Shown here in pieces: positions 1 through 5,393 of a stretch of DNA of 7,216 nt. This DNA comes from Burkholderiales bacterium (GTDB lineage: Bacteria > Pseudomonadota > Gammaproteobacteria > Burkholderiales > Burkholderiaceae_D). Position numbers and translations under genes: made by a program. The DNA lies in the NCBI GenBank assembly GCA_016197345.1, contig JACPVY010000033.1:1-7216 (forward strand), written 5' to 3'. Within the stretch, counting starts at the first letter, position 1; the number at the start of each line of letters is the position of its first letter. The notes under the pieces are model-generated. The model searched no databases. It worked only from the letters and a program-made list of their open reading frames with translations, and was not told the DNA's origin.

Positions 1-433
1 GGTTCAAGCGCGAGAGCAACACTTCTTCGGTAATCGGCTTGATCAAATAGGCATCAGGCTGGTATTCCGCCGCGCCCATCACCGATTCGACACTTTTTTC
101 CGCAGAAACCACGATCCACACCGTGGTTGGCCGGACTAATTCGCGGATTTTCGCCTCTTCCAGCACTTGTTGGCCGTTTTTGCCATTGCCTAAATTGAAG
201 TCACATAGCACCACGTCATAGCGCGTTTGCTGCAACATCGTGATCGCTTCGCCACCACTACCGGCTTGATCAACGAAGCGCGCCCCTAGATTACGCAAGC
301 TTTCGCGCAGTAATTGGCGCATCCCTTGAAAATCATCGACCAACAAATAAAACTGGTCTTTCCAATCCGGGATCTTGTCGCCAAACGAATCGGTCGCACC
401 TGCTTTAACGTTGGGAAAAGTCGGGGCAGTCAT
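1..433 (-). CDS. Response regulator, receiver domain (C-terminus beyond window edge)
   Basis: Cytoplasmic signalling protein that takes a phosphoryl group from a partner kinase. The visible 144 residues start with a polar segment of about 25 residues and then a complete CheY-like receiver domain. The acidic pair is D33-D34 (LLVDDFQGMRQLL), the phospho-acceptor is D78 (VVLCDFNLG), the switch Ser is S110 (IVVSAE), and the conserved Lys is K132 followed by Pro (YLIKPI). The ATG at 433 is preceded by AACGAGGT, which overlaps the stop of the upstream kinase gene. Only 12 bases separate the two genes, so they are almost certainly cotranscribed and form a cognate pair. The reading frame is still open at base 1, so an output domain could follow. 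The wording around the active site reminds me of receiver proteins with TPR-like C-termini in Pseudomonas and relatives, but that part is not visible and the output is unknown. Confidence 0.93.
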   Translation of the reverse strand, partial: MTAPTFPNVKAGATDSFGDKIPDWKDQFYLLVDDFQGMRQLLRESLRNLGARFVDQAGSGGEAITMLQQTRYDVVLCDFNLGNGKNGQQVLEEAKIRELVRPTTVWIVVSAEKSVESVMGAAEYQPDAYLIKPITEEVLLSRLN

Positions 434-445
434 CGCGCGACCTCG

Positions 446-1171
446 TTAAGGCAAACGCAACACAAAACAACCACCGCCCAGCACGCCGCCATTTTCCAAG
501 CGCACGCTACCGCAGCGGCCGCGGTTTTTATGCATTTTTGCTACTTCGCTGGAAAAATACAGGCCCAAACCCGTGCTATTGGTGGCAAAACTCACGCCAG
601 CCCGATCACCACTCATCGCGGCGTTACCGCTATCGAGCATGCCTTGCGGATAACCTCGGCCGTTATCTTCAACCCGAATTTCAAGGGTGTTTTCCTGCAC
701 GCTAATGGCAAGGCGGATTTTATCGAGCGTGTAATGCACGGCATTGTTAATCGCATGCCCAATCACACCGACGATCAAATCCTCATCGAAATACCAGTCT
801 TGATCAGGGTCAACATCTACTTCAAACGCAATATTCTTGGATTCCAATAGCACCCGGTTTTGCGCCCGCACCGTATCGACAAAATCCGACATGATTTGGG
901 TATTGGGGTCAAATGGATAGGCAGGCTTACCCACTTCTTTGTACAAAGCGAGTAATTGAATCAGATTATTGTTGAGGCGCTTGGTCTCGTACAACATATG
1001 CGCCATTTGAGGATAGGCCGCAGCCGTTTTGGCGGAGCCATCGACCAGCAAATGCTCTAGCGTGCAACACAGCACGCTAATAGAGTTTTTCATGTCGTGC
1101 GCTGTGGACGCTAAGAACATGAATAATTCGGGGGAATCGTGTTGCTCCTCGGTGCCATCGAGCAGGTCCAT
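446..1171 (-). CDS. Soluble sensor histidine kinase (HisKA plus HATPase_c, no input domain)
   Basis: 241-residue two-component histidine kinase, first gene of a two-gene operon with the response regulator. The dimerisation/phospho-acceptor helix begins near residue 17 and carries the H-box at H25 (STAHDMKNSISVL). The ATPase part shows the N-box at 139-147 (HAINNAVHY), the G1 box DNGRG at 169-173 and the G2 box GLGLYF at 201-206. There is no signal peptide, transmembrane helix, HAMP or PAS domain: the H-box lies only about 25 residues from the start, so the protein is essentially a bare transmitter module. It must receive its signal from another protein or through its short N-terminus. The ATG at 1171 follows a strong Shine-Dalgarno (GGGAGGTG, bases 1178-1185) at good spacing, so this start is well supported and no longer form is needed. 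The target pathway cannot be read from the window. Confidence 0.93.
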   Translation of the reverse strand: MDLLDGTEEQHDSPELFMFLASTAHDMKNSISVLCCTLEHLLVDGSAKTAAAYPQMAHMLYETKRLNNNLIQLLALYKEVGKPAYPFDPNTQIMSDFVDTVRAQNRVLLESKNIAFEVDVDPDQDWYFDEDLIVGVIGHAINNAVHYTLDKIRLAISVQENTLEIRVEDNGRGYPQGMLDSGNAAMSGDRAGVSFATNSTGLGLYFSSEVAKMHKNRGRCGSVRLENGGVLGGGCFVLRLP

Positions 1172-1317
1172 CGTTTACACCTCCCTATGCAGTATCACAC
1201 TCTGGCTTGCTAACGGGCGGGTATGAGGCCATTCAGCGCAACCATTGAATGTGCATCTTACCCCGACTTTTGCCCGCTGGCAGAAAAAACTTTGACGCCT
1301 TAGCGCTATCTCGCTAT

Positions 1318-1340
1318 AGCGGGCAAGCGTGCTGCCCGCT
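1318..1340 (-). terminator. Hairpin after the short barrel-protein gene, possible weak terminator
   Basis: A perfect 8-bp stem (AGCGGGCA with TGCCCGCT) encloses a 7-nt loop, 22 bases after the stop of the barrel-protein gene. No U-run follows it on either strand, so intrinsic termination would be weak. A second hairpin (CGCTAT 1304-1309 with ATAGCG 1316-1321) overlaps it, and a third copy of the arm, TGCCCGCT at 1271-1278, could pair with the same strand. Some transcription may therefore read into the kinase operon. Confidence 0.4.
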
Positions 1341-1362
1341 CTTCTCAATTAGCGCGTGCTGA

Positions 1363-1797
1363 CTAGAAGCTAAAACGTGCGCCAAGGGAAACCGCACCAA
1401 AGCCACGGCCAGAGTAATCCGATTTATTCCGCACCACGCCCAATTTGCCGAAGGCAGAAAATTGCTCATTAATCGGCATCGTGCCTTTGCCAGCGAGGTA
1501 AAACGCGTTGACTTTGGCTTCTGCCGAACCATTCCCGGCATTGGTGCTGAAATTGACTTTGGCGGAACCGAAGTCTGCATAGCCAGCTTCTACCGCGAAG
1601 TTCGCGTTGTAATTCCAACCGCCATAGATTTTGAAGCCAGTTGGCTTATCGTCGCTCGAATTGGTGGTAGCACCGACCACGCTAACCGAATAATTGGCTT
1701 TATCAAACGCGAGGCCGACGTAACCGCCTTCCGCCTGCGCTGAGACGGAGAAGAATGTCGCGCTAGTGATGAGGGTAGCAAGTAAGATTTTTTTCAT
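1363..1797 (-). CDS. Small outer-membrane beta-barrel protein (OmpA/OmpX-like), short form
   Basis: 144 residues with a clear Sec signal peptide: MKK, a hydrophobic core, then cleavage probably after SAQA at residue 22. The mature part has the alternating aromatic/small pattern of outer-membrane strands, with motifs typical of small porin-like barrels (YVGLAF, FKIYGGWNYN, NFAVEAGYADFG, FSAFGKLGV) and a terminal Phe (GARFSF), the usual signal for barrel assembly. I count only six strands; this family normally has eight. Compared with the second barrel protein in this window (4141-4635), the segment corresponding to strands 6 and 7 is missing. The reading frame is clean and the other frames do not supply the missing piece, so this looks like an in-frame loss or a divergent short form. 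The ATG at 1797 has only a weak Shine-Dalgarno (CGAGTG). Function is unknown beyond outer-membrane location. Confidence 0.8.
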   Translation of the reverse strand: MKKILLATLITSATFFSVSAQAEGGYVGLAFDKANYSVSVVGATTNSSDDKPTGFKIYGGWNYNANFAVEAGYADFGSAKVNFSTNAGNGSAEAKVNAFYLAGKGTMPINEQFSAFGKLGVVRNKSDYSGRGFGAVSLGARFSF

Positions 1798-1941
1798 TTG
1801 AGCACTCGGCTAAAAGTTGATGGAGATTGCACGCAACGCAAAACAGATGCGGCCCATGGCCTGACATCCGGTGCGGCCATTTTCGCACAACAACGTATCT
1901 GAACCATGACAGCAATGCTCACATTCCCCTGTACGCTTTGG

Positions 1942-1970
1942 TTGTTAGCGCTTTCACCTTGCGTGTTAAA
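1942..1970 (+). promoter_or_regulatory. Candidate glmU promoter in the divergent spacer
   Basis: TTGTTA (1942-1947), a 17-base spacer and GTTAAA (1965-1970) form a weak sigma70-like pair about 36 bases before the glmU start. An alternative is CTTTCA (1951-1956) with TACAAA (1974-1979). The spacer at 1798-2005 must also hold the promoter of the divergent barrel-protein gene, which I could not place. No Lrp-type box of the kind seen near glmS is present here. Confidence 0.3.
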
Positions 1971-2005
1971 CTTTACAAATTGATCAACTCTTTCCAACAA
2001 GCGCT

Positions 2006-3397
2006 ATGAACGTCGTCATCCTCGCCGCAGGCATGGGCAAACGCATGCAATCCTCTCTTCCTAAAGTCTTGCATCCTGTTGCTGGAAAACCACTGGTGAT
2101 GCATGTGATCGACACCGCACTCAGCCTACTCGCCTCTAGCGACAACAGCGCCGCCGCCCGCCTCTGTGTCATTTACGGCCACGGTGGTGATTTGGTGACA
2201 GAACGGATTCAACAAACCTACCCCGATGCCAAGGTGCAATTTGCCTTGCAACAGCCACAATTAGGGACGGGTCACGCTGTAATGCAAGCGCTGCCTTACC
2301 TCGACGATAGCGTGCCAACGCTAGTGCTATACGGCGATGTGCCACTCACTAGCCGCACCAGTCTGCAAGCCTTACAAGCCGCTAGCAGCGCCGACGCCCT
2401 CGCCATTTTGACGATGAATTTGCCCGACCCGAGCGGCCTAGGCCGTATCGTGCGCGAAAACGGTCAGATCACCCGCATCGTCGAGCACAAAGATGCCACG
2501 CCTGCCGAGCTAGCGATTCAAGAAATCAATACTGGCATCATGCTCGCCCCGACCAAGCACCTGAAACGCTGGTTGAGCGCACTCAAAAATGACAATGCCC
2601 AAGGTGAATATTATTTGACCGACATCGTCGGCATGGCGGTAGCCGATGGCATTCCCGTTGTTGCCGCCCAACCGCGGGCCGCGTGGGAAATCTTAGGCGT
2701 CAATAGCAAGCTGCAATTGGCCGAGCTGGAACGTATTTATCAACGCAATCGCGCCAATGCCTTGCTCGAACAAGGGGTGAGCCTGCTAGACCCAGCGCGG
2801 ATTGATATTCGCGGCAATCTGCGCTGTGGCCGCGATGTCAGCATCGACGTCAATTGCGTCTTTGAAGGCGAGGTCGAGCTAGGTGATGGCGTGACGATAG
2901 GAGCGAATTGCGTCATCAAAAACAGCCGGATCGCAGCAGGCACCAGCGTCCACCCATTTTGCCATTTTGAAAATGCGGAAGTCGGCAGTAAAGCGATTGT
3001 TGGCCCTTACGCTCGTCTGCGCCCCGGCGCGGTGCTGGCCGAGCAAGTGCATATCGGTAATTTCGTCGAAGTCAAAAACGTCACGATGGGTGTGGGTAGC
3101 AAGGCGAATCACTTAGCATATTTGGGCGATGGAAGCGTCGGCGCACGCGTCAACATTGGTGCGGGCACAATTTTCTGCAATTACGATGGGGTGAATAAAT
3201 TCCGCACCGTGATTGAAGATGATGCCTTCATTGGTAGCGATAGCCAATTAGTCGCCCCCGTTACGGTCGGCGCGGGTGCGACAGTGGGCGCGGGCACCAC
3301 GCTCACTCGTAACGCCCCGGCAGGCAAGTTGACGATTTCCCGTGCACAACAAATAACCATCGAAAATTGGCAGCGCCCAGTCAAAAAACCGAAATAA
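2006..3397 (+). CDS. glmU: Bifunctional GlmU: GlcN-1-P acetyltransferase / GlcNAc-1-P uridyltransferase
   Basis: Cytoplasmic enzyme making UDP-GlcNAc: it acetylates glucosamine-1-P with acetyl-CoA, then joins GlcNAc-1-P to UTP. At 463 residues it is normal in length. The N-terminal Rossmann-like domain has the nucleotide loop (LAAGMGKRM, 6-14), [12 protein letters not shown] (19-30), QLGTGHA (85-91), the metal-binding D111 in LYGDVPL and N233 in LGVNSKLQ. The C-terminal left-handed beta-helix of hexapeptide repeats spans about 265-440. Against E. coli GlmU with a constant offset of +6, all expected acetyltransferase residues are present: R339, K357, H369 (catalytic base), Y372, N383, N392, K398 and S411. 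Both activities should be intact. The start matches the family N-terminus (MNVVILAAG), yet no Shine-Dalgarno is visible in front of it. The gene converges on the Lrp-family gene, 30 bases from its stop. Confidence 0.98.
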   Translation: MNVVILAAGMGKRMQSSLPKVLHPVAGKPLVMHVIDTALSLLASSDNSAAARLCVIYGHGGDLVTERIQQTYPDAKVQFALQQPQLGTGHAVMQALPYLDDSVPTLVLYGDVPLTSRTSLQALQAASSADALAILTMNLPDPSGLGRIVRENGQITRIVEHKDATPAELAIQEINTGIMLAPTKHLKRWLSALKNDNAQGEYYLTDIVGMAVADGIPVVAAQPRAAWEILGVNSKLQLAELERIYQRNRANALLEQGVSLLDPARIDIRGNLRCGRDVSIDVNCVFEGEVELGDGVTIGANCVIKNSRIAAGTSVHPFCHFENAEVGSKAIVGPYARLRPGAVLAEQVHIGNFVEVKNVTMGVGSKANHLAYLGDGSVGARVNIGAGTIFCNYDGVNKFRTVIEDDAFIGSDSQLVAPVTVGAGATVGAGTTLTRNAPAGKLTISRAQQITIENWQRPVKKPK

Positions 3398-3417
3398 ATC
3401 AAGCCATTAGCTGCCAA

Positions 3418-3432
3418 TCTAGCCGCGCTAGA
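3418..3432. terminator. Hairpin between convergent glmU and Lrp-family gene
   Basis: A perfect 6-bp inverted repeat, TCTAGC-CGC-GCTAGA, lies 20 bases after the glmU stop and overlaps the TAG stop of the convergent Lrp-family gene (3428-3430). There is no U-run on either side, so bidirectional termination is possible but not strongly supported. Confidence 0.3.
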
Positions 3433-3898
3433 GGGCGATCTTGGTGTCAAACTTGCTGCGCAGCACAGAAAAGAAGCTGCGCACATTACGCACATTCGCG
3501 TGCGCCGCAAACAGGCGATGCGCGAGCGCGTGATAGGCGGGCATATCCGCCACTTGCACCAAGAGAATAAAATCCGGTCCAGTCGATACCCGATAACATT
3601 GCGATACCGCGGCCTCATGCGTTAGCAATGCTTCGAACTCTTGCAATCGCTCGCTGGCTTGGTTATCCAGCGTAATCTCGACAATCGCCGTCAAACCAGC
3701 GTTCGCCCATTGCGGCGCAAGCAAAGCCACCTGCCGCAAAATCACTCCCGCGTCCGTCAAGCGCTTCACCCGACGCAAACAAGTCGGCGGTGATGCATGC
3801 ACGATACCCGCTAATTCGAGATTGGTAATCGCGCTATTGTCTTGCAACACATTCAAAATCCGCTTATCGAGCTCATCCAACACTAGCTGCTCAGCCAC
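3428..3898 (-). CDS. Lrp/AsnC-family transcriptional regulator
   Basis: 156-residue feast/famine regulator, the normal length for the family. The N-terminal winged helix-turn-helix covers about residues 7-55 (LDELDKRILNVLQ, then NLELAGIVHASPPTCLRRVKRL as the reading helix region). The C-terminal RAM domain, which binds an amino-acid effector and drives oligomerisation, covers about 68-146, with the conserved Gly-containing turn at STGPDFILLV (105-114). I chose GTG at 3898 because AAGGAG lies 5 bases upstream and the first residues (VAEQLVLDELDK) align with other members. The longer ATG form from 3949 would add 17 residues that read through this ribosome site. The gene sits between glmU and glmS. 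Its promoter and the glmS upstream region share the same triplicated palindrome, so it probably regulates both. The effector is unknown; glutamine, the GlmS substrate, would be a sensible guess but nothing here shows it. Confidence 0.93.
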   Translation of the reverse strand: MAEQLVLDELDKRILNVLQDNSAITNLELAGIVHASPPTCLRRVKRLTDAGVILRQVALLAPQWANAGLTAIVEITLDNQASERLQEFEALLTHEAAVSQCYRVSTGPDFILLVQVADMPAYHALAHRLFAAHANVRNVRSFFSVLRSKFDTKIAL

Positions 3899-3903
3899 AA
3901 GAA

Positions 3904-3909
3904 CTCCTT
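3904..3909 (-). promoter_or_regulatory. Ribosome binding site that decides the Lrp-family start
   Basis: On the minus strand AAGGAG is followed by TTCTT and then GTG at 3898. This spacing is near ideal and favours the GTG start over the in-frame ATG at 3949, which has no comparable site. Confidence 0.8.
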
Positions 3910-3930
3910 TCGCATAAAAACACGGCAAGA

Positions 3931-4004
3931 TGGAATTTAATTTCATCAATGAATGAAGATGAAATATTATATTCTTTGATTTACGCAGATGAATAAAAAT
4001 TTCA
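3931..4004 (-). promoter_or_regulatory. Triple palindromic operator over the Lrp-family promoter
   Basis: Three similar 15-bp boxes lie at 3931-3945 (TGGAATTTAATTTCA), 3960-3974 (TGAAATATTATATTC, weak right arm) and 3990-4004 (TGAATAAAAATTTCA). Centres are 29-30 bp apart. On the minus strand a perfect TATAAT (3971-3966) falls inside the middle box. The position 17 bases upstream (ATTCAT, 3994-3989) overlaps the outer box, so the array covers -35, -10 and the early transcribed region. That layout is what autorepression by an Lrp-family protein would need. The same box type occurs three times, with the same spacing, before glmS. The pattern is seen directly; the binding protein is inferred. Confidence 0.65.
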
Positions 4005-4076
4005 GGCCGTAGCGAATGAATGATGCACGCTTGGTGCTGTGAAATACGTTATCGCGACATGCAGCGCGGAAATAGA

Positions 4077-4100
4077 AAAAGCCCGCCGAAGCGGGCTTTT
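4077..4100 (-). terminator. UUCG-capped intrinsic terminator of the second barrel-protein gene
   Basis: Read on the minus strand, AAAAGCCCGC-TTCG-GCGGGCTTTT is a perfect 10-bp stem closed by a cUUCGg tetraloop and followed by TTTTTC. It lies about 40 bases after the TAA at 4141-4143. This is a textbook strong Rho-independent terminator. On the plus strand it also ends in a T run, so it could stop transcription from either side. Confidence 0.9.
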
Positions 4101-4102
4101 GC

Positions 4103-4129
4103 GACGAAACACTGCCGAAGCAGTGCGTC
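4103..4129 (-). repeat. Second UUCG hairpin in the 3' UTR of the barrel-protein mRNA
   Basis: On the minus strand CACTGC-TTCG-GCAGTG (4125-4110) makes a 6-bp stem with the same UUCG loop. It is extended by GACG (4129-4126) pairing with CGTC (4106-4103) across a 3-base bulge. It lies between the stop codon and the terminator, so the 3' UTR has two tandem, very stable hairpins. The likely role is protection of the mRNA 3' end. Confidence 0.7.
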
Positions 4130-4140
4130 AGATCAGGTTC

Positions 4141-4635
4141 TTAGAACTTGACAACAACGCCAACGTTGAAGTTGGTGGAATCGCTGCTTGGGCGTTGGAA
4201 TTCAGCGCGCACTGCAACGTTTGGAGCAACGTTATAAGCAGCGCCGATACCGAACAAACCGCCGGAGGTCGAAGCAGTTGCTTTAACACCGCTGCCGCTT
4301 GCGCTTGCTTCGATGTGGTTGTAGCCCAAACGACCGTAGATGCTGAAGCCGTTACCTACTGGAGCGATACCCAGCACGGAGATTGCTGCTTGGTTCAAGT
4401 CCACGTCGATGCCAGGAGCGGAGTACGAAGCCAAACGACGATAGCCAGCTTCAGCTGCGAAGTTTTCGTTGAATTGATAGCCCAAGAAGCCGCCAAAGCT
4501 GGTTTTGCGACCATCCAAACCGTCAACTTTGGTGGTGCCGAGGTCAACACCAGCGTAGAAAGGGGTTACATCCGCAGCCATTGCAGCGCTAGCGGACAAT
4601 GCGAGGGTAGCAGCGATAACGATTTTTTTTAACAT
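4141..4635 (-). CDS. Small outer-membrane beta-barrel protein (OmpA/OmpW-like), full size
   Basis: 164 residues with a Sec signal peptide (MLKK, hydrophobic stretch, cleavage probably at AMA|AD after residue 20). The mature chain of about 144 residues has eight predicted strands: FYAGVDLG, TSFGGFLGYQF, NFAAEAGYRRL, AAISVLGIAPV, FSIYGRLGYNHI, GGLFGIGAAYNV, NVAVRAEFQRP and FNVGVVVKF. It ends in the terminal Phe recognised by the Bam machinery. This is the usual eight-strand architecture of small porin-like proteins. It resembles the 144-residue protein at 1363-1797 and is a useful template for it. Expression looks strong: a good extended -10 promoter, AAAGGA seven bases before the ATG, and a UUCG-capped terminator. 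The gene is monocistronic and lies upstream of, and co-directional with, the Lrp-family gene. The substrate or adhesive role cannot be told from sequence. Confidence 0.87.
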   Translation of the reverse strand: MLKKIVIAATLALSASAAMAADVTPFYAGVDLGTTKVDGLDGRKTSFGGFLGYQFNENFAAEAGYRRLASYSAPGIDVDLNQAAISVLGIAPVGNGFSIYGRLGYNHIEASASGSGVKATASTSGGLFGIGAAYNVAPNVAVRAEFQRPSSDSTNFNVGVVVKF

Positions 4636-4698
4636 GATATAGTCCTTTAAGAGACATGGTATTGAAACGCCAAACTCTGAGAGTTAGCTGGGGCGCTC

Positions 4699-4728
4699 AT
4701 TATTGCACATAATTTTGCTCACTGTCCA
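4699..4728 (-). promoter_or_regulatory. Extended -10 promoter of the second barrel-protein gene
   Basis: On the minus strand TGGACA (4728-4723) is followed after 18 bases by AATAAT (4704-4699). The -10 is preceded by TGC, giving an extended -10 element. Transcription would start near 4691, leaving a leader of about 55 bases. The leader contains a small inverted repeat (AACTC-TGA-GAGTT, 4673-4685) and the AAAGGA ribosome site. Confidence 0.65.
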
Positions 4729-5041
4729 AAATCCAGACGGCAAACTAAAGGGCAATCGCTACACATTTCAGCAGATATCGCGCCAAAAAACGGTTGCCAG
4801 TTACAATTACGTAGCACGACCAAGTCTAGCATTTCACGCCTGCATTTACCATTTTCAGAGCAGAGACAGCGATAAAAAGCCGCTATTTATGTTGCTTTAC
4901 AGCCTTTTTTTGTAAATGCTCGGCAAATGCGTAGCAAATACTTCAAAATTGTTTCAAATTGAAAGAATGTTCTTTTGCACTATTTCAAAAAAATGTAAAT
5001 ACTCATTTATTCTTCAAATATAGATGCAATAAGCACAGGCA

Positions 5042-5050
5042 TTATCCACA
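5042..5050 (+). promoter_or_regulatory. Single perfect DnaA-box sequence
   Basis: TTATCCACA matches the high-affinity DnaA box exactly. Only one copy was found, so this is not an origin. It could be a stray match or a site linking DnaA to local transcription. Confidence 0.25.
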
Positions 5051-5202
5051 GCAACAAAAAACGCCTTTTTCAACATAAAACCTCCATTTACTACAGATTT
5101 TCGACATTTAACAAATCACACCCTGTTTTGCACAAACATTGCCGCGTGCAATCAGCGCGCCGTCGTTGGCACACATGCACCAGCTACCCGCGACCAACCA
5201 CG

Positions 5203-5212
5203 CCCCCCCCCC
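5203..5212 (+). repeat. Homopolymeric tract of ten C
   Basis: A run of ten C in an otherwise AT-rich spacer, 26 bases before the first palindromic box and 181 bases before the glmS start. Tracts of this length are prone to slipped-strand length change. It is outside any coding region, so any effect would be on transcription. Confidence 0.85.
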
Positions 5213-5236
5213 AGATTCTCCCACCCAGACGAGATT

Positions 5237-5264
5237 TTGAATTTAAATTCATTAAAATTATATT
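5237..5264 (+). promoter_or_regulatory. Candidate glmS promoter
   Basis: TTGAAT (5237-5242), a 16-base spacer and TATATT (5259-5264) give four and five matches to the sigma70 consensus. The -35 lies in the first palindromic box and the start site would fall in the second. An alternative is TTCAAA (5307-5312) with TACATA (5330-5335), 17 bases apart, with its -35 overlapping the third box. With either, a protein bound to the boxes would meet RNA polymerase. Confidence 0.4.
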
Positions 5265-5310
5265 TATGAATTTAAATTTCACACAGCAATCATCATGAAA
5301 TTTTATTTCA
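5238..5310 (+). promoter_or_regulatory. Triple palindromic operator upstream of glmS
   Basis: Three boxes are found at 5238-5251 (TGAATTTAAATTCA, a perfect palindrome), 5267-5281 (TGAATTTAAATTTCA) and 5296-5310 (TGAAATTTTATTTCA, perfect 6-bp arms). Box starts are exactly 29 bp apart, close to three helical turns. The sequence and spacing match the array over the promoter of the Lrp-family gene at 3931-4004. I infer that this regulator binds here. Multiple phased sites are typical of Lrp-family octamers that wrap DNA. Whether the effect is repression or activation is not decided by the sequence. Confidence 0.68.
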
Positions 5311-5393
5311 AATATTCAATGAATTAGATTACATATTTCCTCTCACCTCTACTACGATGGCGCTATTGTTTCTCCACCCCAAAGAGGTCTTCT

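Larger units (their letters stand above)
4729..5393. other. AT-rich gene-free spacer upstream of glmS
   Basis: About 660 bases with no convincing gene; the short frames here have no ribosome site or family-like composition. Seen within it are a cluster of overlapping inverted repeats at 4951-4976 (TTTCAAATTGAAA and AAAGAA-TG-TTCTTT), a perfect DnaA-box 9-mer (5042-5050), a run of ten C (5203-5212), and the three palindromic boxes before glmS (5238-5310). It is strikingly richer in A and T than the flanking genes, which fits a regulatory spacer, possibly with horizontally acquired or decayed sequence. Confidence 0.6.

Noticed and set aside
314..850. 178-residue plus-strand open frame
   Set aside because: It lies opposite the response regulator and kinase genes, which carry unmistakable catalytic motifs. 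It has no ribosome site and no family-like pattern.
1363..1420. Frameshift as the cause of the short barrel protein
   Set aside because: The frame ends in a proper terminal strand with a final Phe, and neither alternative frame downstream encodes strand-like sequence.
1980..1987. TTGATCAA as an FNR-type site before glmU
   Set aside because: The half-sites are fused without the required 4-base spacer, and an 8-bp palindrome is common by chance.
3899..3949. N-terminal extension of the Lrp-family protein from ATG 3949
   Set aside because: It would read through the good AAGGAG site at 3904-3909 and the first operator box, and adds residues that family members do not have. GTG 3898 fits better.
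4732..4741. Neisseria-like DNA uptake sequence (GCCGTCTGGA on the minus strand)
   Set aside because: It has one mismatch to GCCGTCTGAA and occurs once. A one-mismatch 10-mer is expected by chance in a window of this size.
4703..4915. 70-residue plus-strand open frame in the spacer
   Set aside because: It overlaps the promoter of the second barrel-protein gene, has no Shine-Dalgarno and shows no recognisable composition or motif.
4873..4916. Terminator-like AAAGC...GCTTT followed by a T run
   Set aside because: The stem is only 5 bp with a 13-base loop, the T run does not follow it directly, and no plus-strand gene ends here.
5238..5310. CRISPR-like repeat spacing of 29 bp
   Set aside because: The units are short, diverged palindromes with no constant repeat of CRISPR length and no distinct spacers. 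The match to the array at 3931-4004 points to operator boxes.
5311..5393. glmS ribozyme or riboswitch in the glmS leader
   Set aside because: That element belongs to Gram-positive bacteria, and I saw none of its expected structured core in this short leader.
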